Of a DNA stretch of 5,447 nucleotides, positions 1 through 5,142 are shown piece by piece. Each line of letters starts with the position of its first letter. Positions within the stretch are counted from its first letter, which is position 1. The DNA is taken from NCBI GenBank assembly GCA_903957465.1, contig CAJBPJ010000029.1, forward strand, positions 1 to 5,447. The letters run 5' to 3'. The position numbers were made by a program, and so were the translations under genes. The stretch is from an uncultured Opitutia bacterium. Its GTDB lineage: Bacteria > Verrucomicrobiota > Verrucomicrobiia > Opitutales > UBA953. The notes below the pieces were generated by a model. The model saw only the letters and a program-made list of their open reading frames with translations. It had not been told where the DNA came from and made no database searches.

Positions 1-633
1 GCGCACCGGGAACGTCTGGCGGGCATCTGGCGGCAAATTGCTGAGAAATATCAAGCATACCCAGATGCCTTACACTTTGAAATATACAACGAACCACACT
101 GGAAGTTAAACGCATCGGAATGGAATTCGACTTGGGTTTTGGCTTTGGCAGAAATTCGGAAAACTAATCCGCAGCGCGCCGTCCACATTGGCGGCGTACA
201 GTGGAATCAATCTTCTACGCTCAAGGATTTACAGTTACCAGAGGCCGATAGACACATCATTGGACACTTTCATTGTTATGCTCCGTTCCAGTTTACACAC
301 CAAGGTGCCGAGTGGGTGGGTGGATCGAGTCCGTGGGTTGGCACGAAGTGGGTCGCAACACCCGCCGAACAGGCTGAAATCCTTAAGGTTTTTTCTTTGG
401 CCACTGAATGGTCGAAGCAAACCCAACGCCCCGTTTTTTTGGGCGAATACGGGTCCTATGGGAAATACGCTGATGCCGAGTCGCGGGTGCGCTGGACGGC
501 CTTTATGGCCACGACTGCCCGTAAAAATGGCATACCTGCAGCTTACTGGGAGTACTGCGCTGGATTTGGTCTTTGGAATCCATTAGAAAAACAATGGCGT
601 GAGCCCTTATTGGGTGCGGTCCTAAGTCGATAG
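1..633 (+). CDS. GH5 glycoside hydrolase, C-terminal part (endo-beta-glucanase/mannanase-like), 5' end outside window
   Basis: This is the last 210 residues of a family 5 (clan A, TIM-barrel) retaining glycosidase that cleaves beta-1,4-glucans or mannans. The frame is open to the window edge, so the true start lies upstream. Visible residues: IYNEPH carries the acid/base Glu at residue 31 of this fragment; HFHCY supplies the conserved His91 and Tyr93; FLGEYGSY carries the nucleophile Glu149; AYWEYC contains the subsite Trp183. The stretch FTHQGAEW and the spacing between the two glutamates (118 residues) resemble, from memory, Thermotoga maritima Cel5A (GH5_25). By that comparison roughly 100-120 N-terminal residues are missing, including any signal peptide. 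A TTG at 139 is not the start, because the acid/base Glu lies before it. The gene ends in TAG, 61 bases before the autotransporter, and no hairpin terminator is seen between them. GH5 family assignment is secure; substrate and subfamily are inferred. Confidence 0.93.
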   Translation, partial: AHRERLAGIWRQIAEKYQAYPDALHFEIYNEPHWKLNASEWNSTWVLALAEIRKTNPQRAVHIGGVQWNQSSTLKDLQLPEADRHIIGHFHCYAPFQFTHQGAEWVGGSSPWVGTKWVATPAEQAEILKVFSLATEWSKQTQRPVFLGEYGSYGKYADAESRVRWTAFMATTARKNGIPAAYWEYCAGFGLWNPLEKQWREPLLGAVLSR

Positions 634-667
634 TTGCTCAACTTCGGGCTTTTATTGGCCAGTCTTT

Positions 668-694
668 AAGGTAATATTATCGATACCCCAGTTT
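668..694 (+). promoter_or_regulatory. Possible -10 region and short leader of the autotransporter gene
   Basis: AAGGT (668-672) is followed by TATTAT (675-680, five of six matches to TATAAT), then ATACCCCA (683-690), and the ATG comes at 695. No good -35 lies at 16-18 bases; TTGGCC (655-660) is only 14 bases upstream of the -10. A start near 687 would leave a leader under 10 bases with no room for a Shine-Dalgarno sequence. The same order of elements precedes the OMP gene at 2898. No terminator separates this from the GH5 gene, so read-through transcription from upstream is also possible. Confidence 0.3.
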
Positions 695-1354
695 ATGCGA
701 AATCCCATTAAGTTCCTTACACTTTTGGTTGCTGCGTCATCCCTTACGTTGAGAGCTCAGGATGTCGCCGGTTGCCAAATTGCGCCGGTTGCTCCCCTTT
801 GCCCGATTTACATTCCAGGTGTTGGTCCGGGCCCTGTCAGCTATGGGCCAAATAAAGAATGGTTCAGTTTAGATTTTACGGACCTGAATTCAGGAACAGA
901 CATTATCGATTCTACAGAATTTGAAGACATCTCGAGTTATGTCTATGAGGACGGAGAACTCGTCTGGGATGGAGAAAATTTCATCTGCGTTTTCCCTGAA
1001 TTCGAATGGAACCCAATTGATCGCGTTATTGATCCAATTTTCGGACGCTTTGCTGAATTGGGTTCTAATGTGAGTTGGGTCGTTGGTAGTTCGGCCGACA
1101 ATAACGTTATCCTTGCTTACGATTATAACTATAACCCAATGGTTATTAATCTTTCCGAGGGCACTACTCAGTTTATTGGTATGGCGGCACGATCGCTTTT
1201 TGCAGATCCCGACGAAATTGTAACGGCAGACATGGTCAATCTGTCGCCGACAGCAATATCCGCCGATGGGTCGACCGTTATTGGCGATGCATACGATGCG
1301 AACGGTGTGTTCCGTTATCGTACAGCTGAAGGTGGCTCTGTCTCGGCATTATAA
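695..1354 (+). CDS. Autotransporter N-terminal fragment: signal peptide and start of HAF-repeat passenger
   Basis: This 219-residue open frame runs from ATG 695 to the TAA at 1352-1354. Residues 1-21 look like a Sec signal peptide: Arg2 and Lys6 in the n-region, hydrophobic FLTLLVAASSLTL, and probable cleavage after LRA before QD. A Cys-containing segment rich in Pro and Gly follows (Cys27, Cys36). Next comes an acidic, aromatic region (about 55-115) with no family I recognise. From about residue 125 the text becomes repeat-like, and at 184-219 (SPTAISADGSTVIGDAY onward) it matches the HAF or extracellular-repeat signature, with xAISADGSxVxG followed by a strand ending in an aromatic pair. 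If the stop is real, translation gives a secreted stub without a membrane anchor. No Shine-Dalgarno sequence is seen: the nearest AAGG (668-671) lies 23 bases from the ATG. A TATTAT at 675-680 could be a -10 element. Sampled GC is about 41% over 841-1080, lower than in the barrel half. Confidence 0.7.
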   Translation: MRNPIKFLTLLVAASSLTLRAQDVAGCQIAPVAPLCPIYIPGVGPGPVSYGPNKEWFSLDFTDLNSGTDIIDSTEFEDISSYVYEDGELVWDGENFICVFPEFEWNPIDRVIDPIFGRFAELGSNVSWVVGSSADNNVILAYDYNYNPMVINLSEGTTQFIGMAARSLFADPDEIVTADMVNLSPTAISADGSTVIGDAYDANGVFRYRTAEGGSVSAL

Positions 1355-1897
1355 TTGCCACACTCAGACTGGTCATTTGGCACGGCATCAGCACTTTCTA
1401 CAAACGGTGACATTGTTGCGGGGTACGCCGTTAAATTAGATACAGGATTTTTCCATGCCATAAAGTGGGACGCCGCAGGTCAGCTCACCCAGCTCAACCC
1501 GATTCAGCTCGATGGCACAGGCAGCATGGCTCGCTTTATCGCCTCCGATGGCAGTGTGATTGCTGGAGATTACTTTAATCACAACGGTATCGGTGTTGTC
1601 CCCTTCGTCTGGAATGAAACCGACGGTTTCCGTGCTTTAGGTGACCCGCTCGCTAGCGACGATCAAGTCGTACTGGAGTCGCTTTCAGCCGATGGACATC
1701 TTCTTACGGGAACGCGTTACGATAACTCTGGTTCGACGATGTGGTATTGGACGAACGAAGAAGGATTTGTCGATATAGGCAGCATCACCGGCCATGAAGG
1801 TGAAGATGGCATCATCACTGGTTTTGATCCAGATACCGGTGTTATCTTTGGATACTACGAAATGACTGGTACCTATTTCATGCGCTGTGGAACCGAG
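1244..1897 (+). repeat. HAF-type (extracellular repeat) units, about five copies of roughly 30-40 residues
   Basis: These are protein-level degenerate repeats, not DNA repeats. Units begin near 1244 (TAISADGSTVIGD), 1379 (SALSTNGDIVAGY), 1523 (RFIASDGSVIAGD), 1670 (ESLSADGHLLTGT) and 1808 (TGFDPDTGVIFGY). Each has an S-x-D/N-G-x-h-h-x-G core, a loop, then an aromatic strand such as AIKWD, PFVWNETDGF or MWYWTNEEGF. A weaker unit may precede them (VGSSADNNVILAY, around 1085-1120). Tandem units of this type are expected to form beta-propeller blades. The internal TAA falls between the first and second units. Confidence 0.7.
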
Positions 1898-2839
1898 GGG
1901 CCTGTCATCGATCCCCAAGAGTGGATGGTGTCACTGAGTGGTCCGATTGCTTCCGCCGCTTCTGCGTTCATGCTTTCAGCTCAGCCGATGGAAGGTGCTC
2001 ACCACCGTCCGCTTTCCACCTATGCCATCCCAGGTAAGAACGAGTTTGCTTGGGTGACGGGTGACTACGGAGTTTCCAATAAGTCGCAGGATATTCGCCA
2101 AGGTTCTGGCGAGTTCGGTTACGGTTACCGTGTTGGCCAAACAGGTGTGATTGGTTTCTCTGCTGGCTACTATGATCAGTCGCAGGACTTCGCGCTTGGT
2201 GGGACAGGCGAGTCTACCGGTCGTTTCGTGATTGCTGAGGCTGGATTTAATTTAGGCAAAACGCAAATTTCACTCACCGGATTAATTGGGCATACGTCCA
2301 TTAACACCGTGCGTGCTTACGTGGTCGGTCTTGGAACAGACAGCTCAAAGGGTCACACCAAAGGTAAGAGCTACGCCTTCCGTGCGCGTATTGACGGCGA
2401 AGGTATCGGCAAGTTTGCCGGCAACACCTTCTCGCCTTTCGCTTCGGTAACTGTCGATCATACCCAGGTCGACGGCTATACGGAAACAGGTGGAGCGGTT
2501 CCAGCTATCTTCAATGAGCGTTCTGACACCCGTACAACTGGTCGTATTGGCATCCTCGCACTAGCTGAATTGAACGCCAACAATACCCTGCGTACGACCC
2601 TCGAGGTTGTGCGTAATTTCAGCGGTGCTGCTGCGGGTGTTTCCGGAACGGATACTGCCACAGGTTTAATTGACTTCTCGGTACCTGGCACAGCGGATCG
2701 CACGGTTTGGGGCCGTATCGGCTTCGACCTCGATCATAAGATGAATGCAACAACAGTGCTTAACTTCTCTGTCCATGCGTCAACCCGCGGGGATGCCTTC
2801 GACACTGCTTTTGCATTAAGTCTGCGTAAAGGCTTCTGA
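1355..2839 (+). CDS. Autotransporter C-terminal fragment: HAF repeats, linker and outer-membrane beta-barrel
   Basis: The frame continues directly after the TAA. The TTG at 1355 is only a formal start, and the first ATG is at 1526. The first 181 residues hold four further HAF-like repeats with cores such as ALSTNGDIVAGY, FIASDGSVIAGD and SLSADGHLLTGT. Residues about 187-225 form an Ala/Ser-rich amphipathic stretch suited to the helix that threads the barrel pore. From about 230 (NEFAWVTGDYGVSN) to the end is an autotransporter beta-domain (PF03797-like). It shows alternating hydrophobic strands, an AFRARIDGEG strand, VDGYTETGG near a turn as in EstA-type barrels, and a terminal LRKGF whose final Phe fits the BAM recognition signal. 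I see no GDSL or subtilase catalytic site, so the passenger seems to be a binding or structural beta-propeller. Without the upstream half there is no signal peptide, so this piece should not reach the outer membrane by itself. Confidence 0.75.
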   Translation: MPHSDWSFGTASALSTNGDIVAGYAVKLDTGFFHAIKWDAAGQLTQLNPIQLDGTGSMARFIASDGSVIAGDYFNHNGIGVVPFVWNETDGFRALGDPLASDDQVVLESLSADGHLLTGTRYDNSGSTMWYWTNEEGFVDIGSITGHEGEDGIITGFDPDTGVIFGYYEMTGTYFMRCGTEGPVIDPQEWMVSLSGPIASAASAFMLSAQPMEGAHHRPLSTYAIPGKNEFAWVTGDYGVSNKSQDIRQGSGEFGYGYRVGQTGVIGFSAGYYDQSQDFALGGTGESTGRFVIAEAGFNLGKTQISLTGLIGHTSINTVRAYVVGLGTDSSKGHTKGKSYAFRARIDGEGIGKFAGNTFSPFASVTVDHTQVDGYTETGGAVPAIFNERSDTRTTGRIGILALAELNANNTLRTTLEVVRNFSGAAAGVSGTDTATGLIDFSVPGTADRTVWGRIGFDLDHKMNATTVLNFSVHASTRGDAFDTAFALSLRKGF

Positions 2840-2853
2840 GCTTTTGCCTTCAG

Positions 2854-2889
2854 TTGGGTGAAAAGGTGGATAGTATAATACCTATCCCC
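2854..2889 (+). promoter_or_regulatory. Probable promoter of the OMP gene, with an inverted repeat over the -10 box
   Basis: There is a perfect TATAAT at 2874-2879, 19 bases before the ATG at 2898. The best -35 candidate, TTGGGT (2854-2859), is weak and only 14 bases away. GGATAG (2868-2873) and CTATCC (2882-2887) form a perfect 6-bp inverted repeat that brackets the -10 box. Transcription would begin around 2886, leaving a leader of about 12 bases without a Shine-Dalgarno sequence. The dyad is placed where a repressor could block polymerase, but no regulator is known here. Confidence 0.45.
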
Positions 2890-2897
2890 ATACACCC

Positions 2898-3566
2898 ATG
2901 CATACACATCGTTCATCGGCAATTGCTCTCCTCGCGCTCGCATCACTGACCACTGCCCATGCTGCCGAAGGTAGTTCGACCAGCGGGATTATGGTTTACG
3001 CAGTCGGTGGCACGGGAGGTATCGGCGGCGGCGTCGGTTATCACTTCAACGATGTATTCACCCTACGTGGTGAAATTGCGAATTACAGTTACAACGATAA
3101 AGTAGACCAAGACGGTATTCAGTATTCAGGCGACCTGAAGCTCGCGACTAAGGCGGCATACCTCGATGTACATCCATTCTCAGGAGCTTTTCGTCTCACG
3201 GTTGGTTTAGATAATGGCCGTACTGAATTTGGTGGCGCAGCTGTTGGTAGTGATGGGTCGATTGATGTGAATGGCACGAATTACGCATATAATACTGGTG
3301 AGAGTATCACCGCCGCAGTGCGTTACCCTTCAACCATGCCTTATGTTGGTATCGGCTGGGGCCTCAATGGTGGCGGTTTTAACCTTGGTCTCGATTTAGG
3401 GGTTAATATTGGCAGTCCAGACTTGGTTATGACGCGTTCAGCCGGCTTGGCTGCTATCCCAGGGTTTGATGCTGACTTTGACGCTCAGCGCGCAAAGTAC
3501 GCGAGCGACGTGGCAGATGTGAACGTTTTCCCAATTATTAAGATTAGCGTCGGGTATAGTTTCTGA
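2898..3566 (+). CDS. Small outer-membrane beta-barrel protein
   Basis: This 222-residue protein is predicted to sit in the outer membrane. Residues 1-22 are a Sec signal peptide: basic/polar MHTHRSS, hydrophobic AIALLALASL, and TTAHA before the cleavage site. The mature part is built of amphipathic strands separated by polar loops: FTLRGEIANYSY (54-65), KAAYLDVHPF (85-94), FRLTVGLDN (98-106), MPYVGIGWGL (147-156), FNLGLDLGVNIG (161-172) and IIKISVGYSF (213-222). The C-terminal Tyr-Ser-Phe fits the BAM insertion signal. The pattern of DxxPF-x-FRL, PYxGIGWG, GSP-D and a final SxGYxF matches a widespread family of uncharacterised outer-membrane barrels, often annotated simply as outer membrane protein. 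The size suggests about eight strands. A role as porin, adhesin or structural OMP cannot be chosen from sequence. The gene has its own promoter-like region and ends 20 bases before a strong terminator, so it is probably monocistronic. Confidence 0.82.
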   Translation: MHTHRSSAIALLALASLTTAHAAEGSSTSGIMVYAVGGTGGIGGGVGYHFNDVFTLRGEIANYSYNDKVDQDGIQYSGDLKLATKAAYLDVHPFSGAFRLTVGLDNGRTEFGGAAVGSDGSIDVNGTNYAYNTGESITAAVRYPSTMPYVGIGWGLNGGGFNLGLDLGVNIGSPDLVMTRSAGLAAIPGFDADFDAQRAKYASDVADVNVFPIIKISVGYSF

Positions 3567-3585
3567 GCGCTTCGTGCGCAGAGAT

Positions 3586-3616
3586 AAAAAAAGCCCCGGA
3601 AATTCCGGGGCTTTTT
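3586..3616. terminator. Bidirectional rho-independent terminator between convergent genes
   Basis: GCCCCGGAA (3593-3601) pairs with TTCCGGGGC (3603-3611). Seven G-C pairs form the core, and the inner AAATT forms the loop or two further A-T pairs. The stem is flanked by A7 (3586-3592) and T5 (3612-3616), so it gives a U-tract in both directions. It serves the OMP gene ending at 3566 and the redoxin gene ending at 3639 on the other strand. Confidence 0.93.
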
Positions 3617-3638
3617 GTTAATAGATGTTACGACTGAA

Positions 3639-4217
3639 TCAGTATTTCACTGGGCAACCGTAAGCCGAAGTCGTCGGTGTAGCCACTGCACGACCAGCTT
3701 TGAGATCTTGCAGAGCGGCGAGTACGTAATTCTTGGCTAAATCACCTTCGGCAAACTTACTGCCGGTGTTGCTATCAATCGCGCCCTTATAGACGACGTT
3801 TCCTTCAGCGTTAATCACGAAGCAATGCGGAGTGCTCTTGGCACCATAAGCACGTCCAACCTTGCCATCAGCATCGACGCCGATGGTCGCAGGCACTTTC
3901 AACTCGGTGGCATATTTTGCCAAGTTAGCTGCCGATTGACCCTTTCCTGAGTTAACCGCTATCCATGTGGCGCCGAGTTCAGCTGCTTTGGTCTGAATCT
4001 CTTGCATTTTGCCTGTTTGGTAGAATTTTGCTCCGCTGTAAGGGCAGGATGGGTTGAACCATTCGAGCACGACAACTTTACCTTTCAAGTCAGCGAGGCT
4101 TACGGTTTTACCGTCGGCCGTTGTTAGGGTGAAGTCGGGTGCGGGTTTGCCTACGGTAGCCTGGGCTGAGGCTATGAGGGGGGATAGAACTGCGAGAACG
4201 AGGGCGAGGTAGCGCAT
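3639..4217 (-). CDS. Exported AhpC/TSA-family redoxin (thioredoxin-fold, PRX-like)
   Basis: Start chosen at ATG 4217-4215, giving 192 residues. From there MRYLALVLAVLSPLIASAQA is a well-formed signal peptide, which the in-frame GTG at 4244 and ATG at 4238 would spoil with a polar extension. The mature protein is a thioredoxin fold: VGKPAPDFTLTTADGKTVSL, then GKVVVLEWFNPSCPYS with the candidate reactive Cys58, a GATWIAVNS strand, VGRAYGAKSTPHCFVI with the cis-Pro loop and Cys132, and VVYKGAIDSN. The end, AYGCPVKY, has Cys188; this Gly-Cys-x-x-Lys tail recurs in the PRX-like group and may be the resolving cysteine. The active site has one Cys (NPSCPYS) rather than CxxC, so a peroxiredoxin or single-Cys thiol reductase role is more likely than TlpA-type disulfide exchange. 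It probably acts in the periplasm. It lies divergent from cysE and convergent with the OMP gene, sharing its terminator. Substrate unknown. Confidence 0.85.
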   Translation of the reverse strand: MRYLALVLAVLSPLIASAQATVGKPAPDFTLTTADGKTVSLADLKGKVVVLEWFNPSCPYSGAKFYQTGKMQEIQTKAAELGATWIAVNSGKGQSAANLAKYATELKVPATIGVDADGKVGRAYGAKSTPHCFVINAEGNVVYKGAIDSNTGSKFAEGDLAKNYVLAALQDLKAGRAVATPTTSAYGCPVKY

Positions 4218-4344
4218 GGGTATTAGGTACAATGTCATAAACACCCAAAGAGGCTCTGGGTTTCATTAAAAGTGCACCCAATTGTCATTATGTGCTCTTT
4301 AGGCTTCAGTCCTCTTCTACCTGTCCATACCCCTAAGACTAGCC
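4218..4344. promoter_or_regulatory. Divergent intergenic region between the redoxin gene and cysE
   Basis: These 127 bases must hold both promoters, but no convincing sigma-70 pair is seen for either gene. TTGTCA (4282-4287) is a fair -35 for cysE with no matching -10 at 17 bases. The heptamer CACCCAA occurs twice (4242-4248 and 4275-4281, 33 bases apart). ATACCCCT (4327-4334) lies 11 bases before the cysE ATG, and ATACCC on the minus strand abuts the redoxin ATG. Neither start has a Shine-Dalgarno sequence. No riboswitch or T-box-like structure is recognised. Confidence 0.4.
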
Positions 4345-5142
4345 ATGAGCACCATTGCCATTGTCACAGCTACCGATGCCTCTCTCTGGCATGAATTGCA
4401 GGAGCGGGCAGGGGGGTATGCTAAGGCGGAAGCCGTACTTCAGCCTATGTTGGAGCGGTACGTCCTCGGTCGCCGCGATTTCGGCGATGGCCTTGCCCGG
4501 CGTATTTCCGAACGCATTACGGCATCGATGTCCGAGGCAACGTCCATTGGGCGTGTTTTTGACGAGATGCTCGTCCGTGATACGACAATCGTGCAACAGG
4601 CACGCGGAGACATACGGGCAATCCTTGAGCGAGATCCCGCTGCCGAAAACGCCCTGGTGCCTTTTCTTTGGTACAAAGGATTTCATGCCATCACGTGTCA
4701 CCGATTTGCCCACGCACTCTGGAAAGCGGGTCGTCGTGAAATGGCTTTTCACATACAGTCGCTTTGCTCGGAGCACCTTGCGGTCGATATTCATCCCGCG
4801 GCACGTTTTGGTACAGGTATTCTCCTCGACCATGCCACCGGTTTTGTCGCCGGCGAAACCGCACAAGTCGAAGACAACGTTTCCTTCCTCCACGAAGTTA
4901 CACTTGGTGGCACGGGCAAGCAGCGTGGGGCTCGTCATCCAAAGATTCGCAGCGGGGTTCTCATTGGGGCAGGCGCAAAAATTCTCGGAAACATTACTGT
5001 CGGCAATGGTGCTAAAATCGGTGCAGGTTCAGTTGTTCTGATTGACGTGCCAGCGCACGCGACGGCTGCGGGAGTGCCTGCGGTGATTGTCGGACAGTCG
5101 CGCCAAGATGCACCTGCACTCGACATGGATCATACGATCTAA
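4345..5142 (+). CDS. cysE: Serine O-acetyltransferase CysE
   Basis: This enzyme acetylates L-serine with acetyl-CoA to O-acetylserine, the committed step of cysteine synthesis, in the cytoplasm. The 265 residues match the long CysE form (E. coli 273). An all-helical N-terminal SATase domain (about 14-118, including ILERDPAAENALVPFLWYKGFHA) is followed by a left-handed beta-helix of hexapeptide repeats (about 145-250). Catalytic residues are in place: Asp148 in VDIHPAA and His163 in LDHATG, with Arg197 and His198 in ARHPKIR; GGTGK and IGAGAKILGN are conserved. The tail DMDHTI ends in isoleucine, the residue that in E. coli and Haemophilus inserts into the CysK active site to form the cysteine synthase complex. 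Cysteine feedback inhibition is known in this form and is expected here. The ATG at 4345 lacks a Shine-Dalgarno sequence. The stop TAA shares its last base with the ATG of the GAF gene. Confidence 0.97.
   Translation: MSTIAIVTATDASLWHELQERAGGYAKAEAVLQPMLERYVLGRRDFGDGLARRISERITASMSEATSIGRVFDEMLVRDTTIVQQARGDIRAILERDPAAENALVPFLWYKGFHAITCHRFAHALWKAGRREMAFHIQSLCSEHLAVDIHPAARFGTGILLDHATGFVAGETAQVEDNVSFLHEVTLGGTGKQRGARHPKIRSGVLIGAGAKILGNITVGNGAKIGAGSVVLIDVPAHATAAGVPAVIVGQSRQDAPALDMDHTI

Larger units (their letters stand above)
695..2839 (+). pseudogene. HAF-repeat autotransporter gene interrupted by an in-frame TAA at 1352-1354
   Basis: The two open frames 695-1354 and 1355-2839 are in the same phase with no gap. 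Read through the TAA they give one 714-residue protein with complete autotransporter (type Va secretion) architecture: signal peptide (about 1-21), N-terminal region, HAF-type repeat passenger (about 184-401), helical linker (about 407-440) and a C-terminal barrel of about 264 residues ending in Phe. The stop replaces residue 220, at the junction of two repeats, and the repeat pattern continues on both sides without loss of register. So the lesion is a point change rather than an indel. Neither half works alone: the first lacks the translocator, the second lacks a signal peptide. Possible explanations are a recent nonsense mutation, a sequencing or assembly error, or readthrough. Readthrough is the least likely, since TAA followed by T is an efficient stop in E. 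coli. A T-for-C, T-for-G or T-for-A change would restore Gln, Glu or Lys. Confidence 0.72.

Noticed and set aside
188..586. Second plus-strand open frame inside the GH5 gene
   Set aside because: It overlaps the catalytic coding sequence in another frame and shows no domain-like pattern.
139..633. GH5 fragment as a complete small gene starting at TTG 139
   Set aside because: The frame is open to position 1, and the acid/base Glu in NEP lies upstream of 139, so this is an internal codon of a truncated gene.
1352..1354. Stop codon recoding (selenocysteine, pyrrolysine or an altered genetic code)
   Set aside because: The codon is TAA, not TGA or TAG. TAA is the proper terminator of cysE here, and TGA and TAG end other genes.
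3567..3579. Small GCGC/GCGC hairpin just after the OMP stop codon
   Set aside because: It has only four base pairs and no T-run. The real terminator is the GC-rich stem at 3593-3611.
3639..4244. Longer redoxin start at GTG 4244 (or ATG 4238)
   Set aside because: It would put up to nine extra residues ahead of a textbook signal peptide, with no ribosome binding site in its favour.
4244..4260. Imperfect hairpin CCCA...TGGG near the upstream alternative starts of the redoxin
   Set aside because: The stem is interrupted by two unpaired bases and the inner arm leaves a loop too short to fold well, so there is no support for a regulatory RNA.
4339..4938. 199-codon open frame on the minus strand opposite cysE
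   Set aside because: It lies wholly antisense to a highly conserved cysE, has a Cys- and Arg-rich composition with no recognisable domain, and is a shadow frame. The overlapping plus-strand frames 4355-5041 and 4764-5015 are rejected for the same reason.
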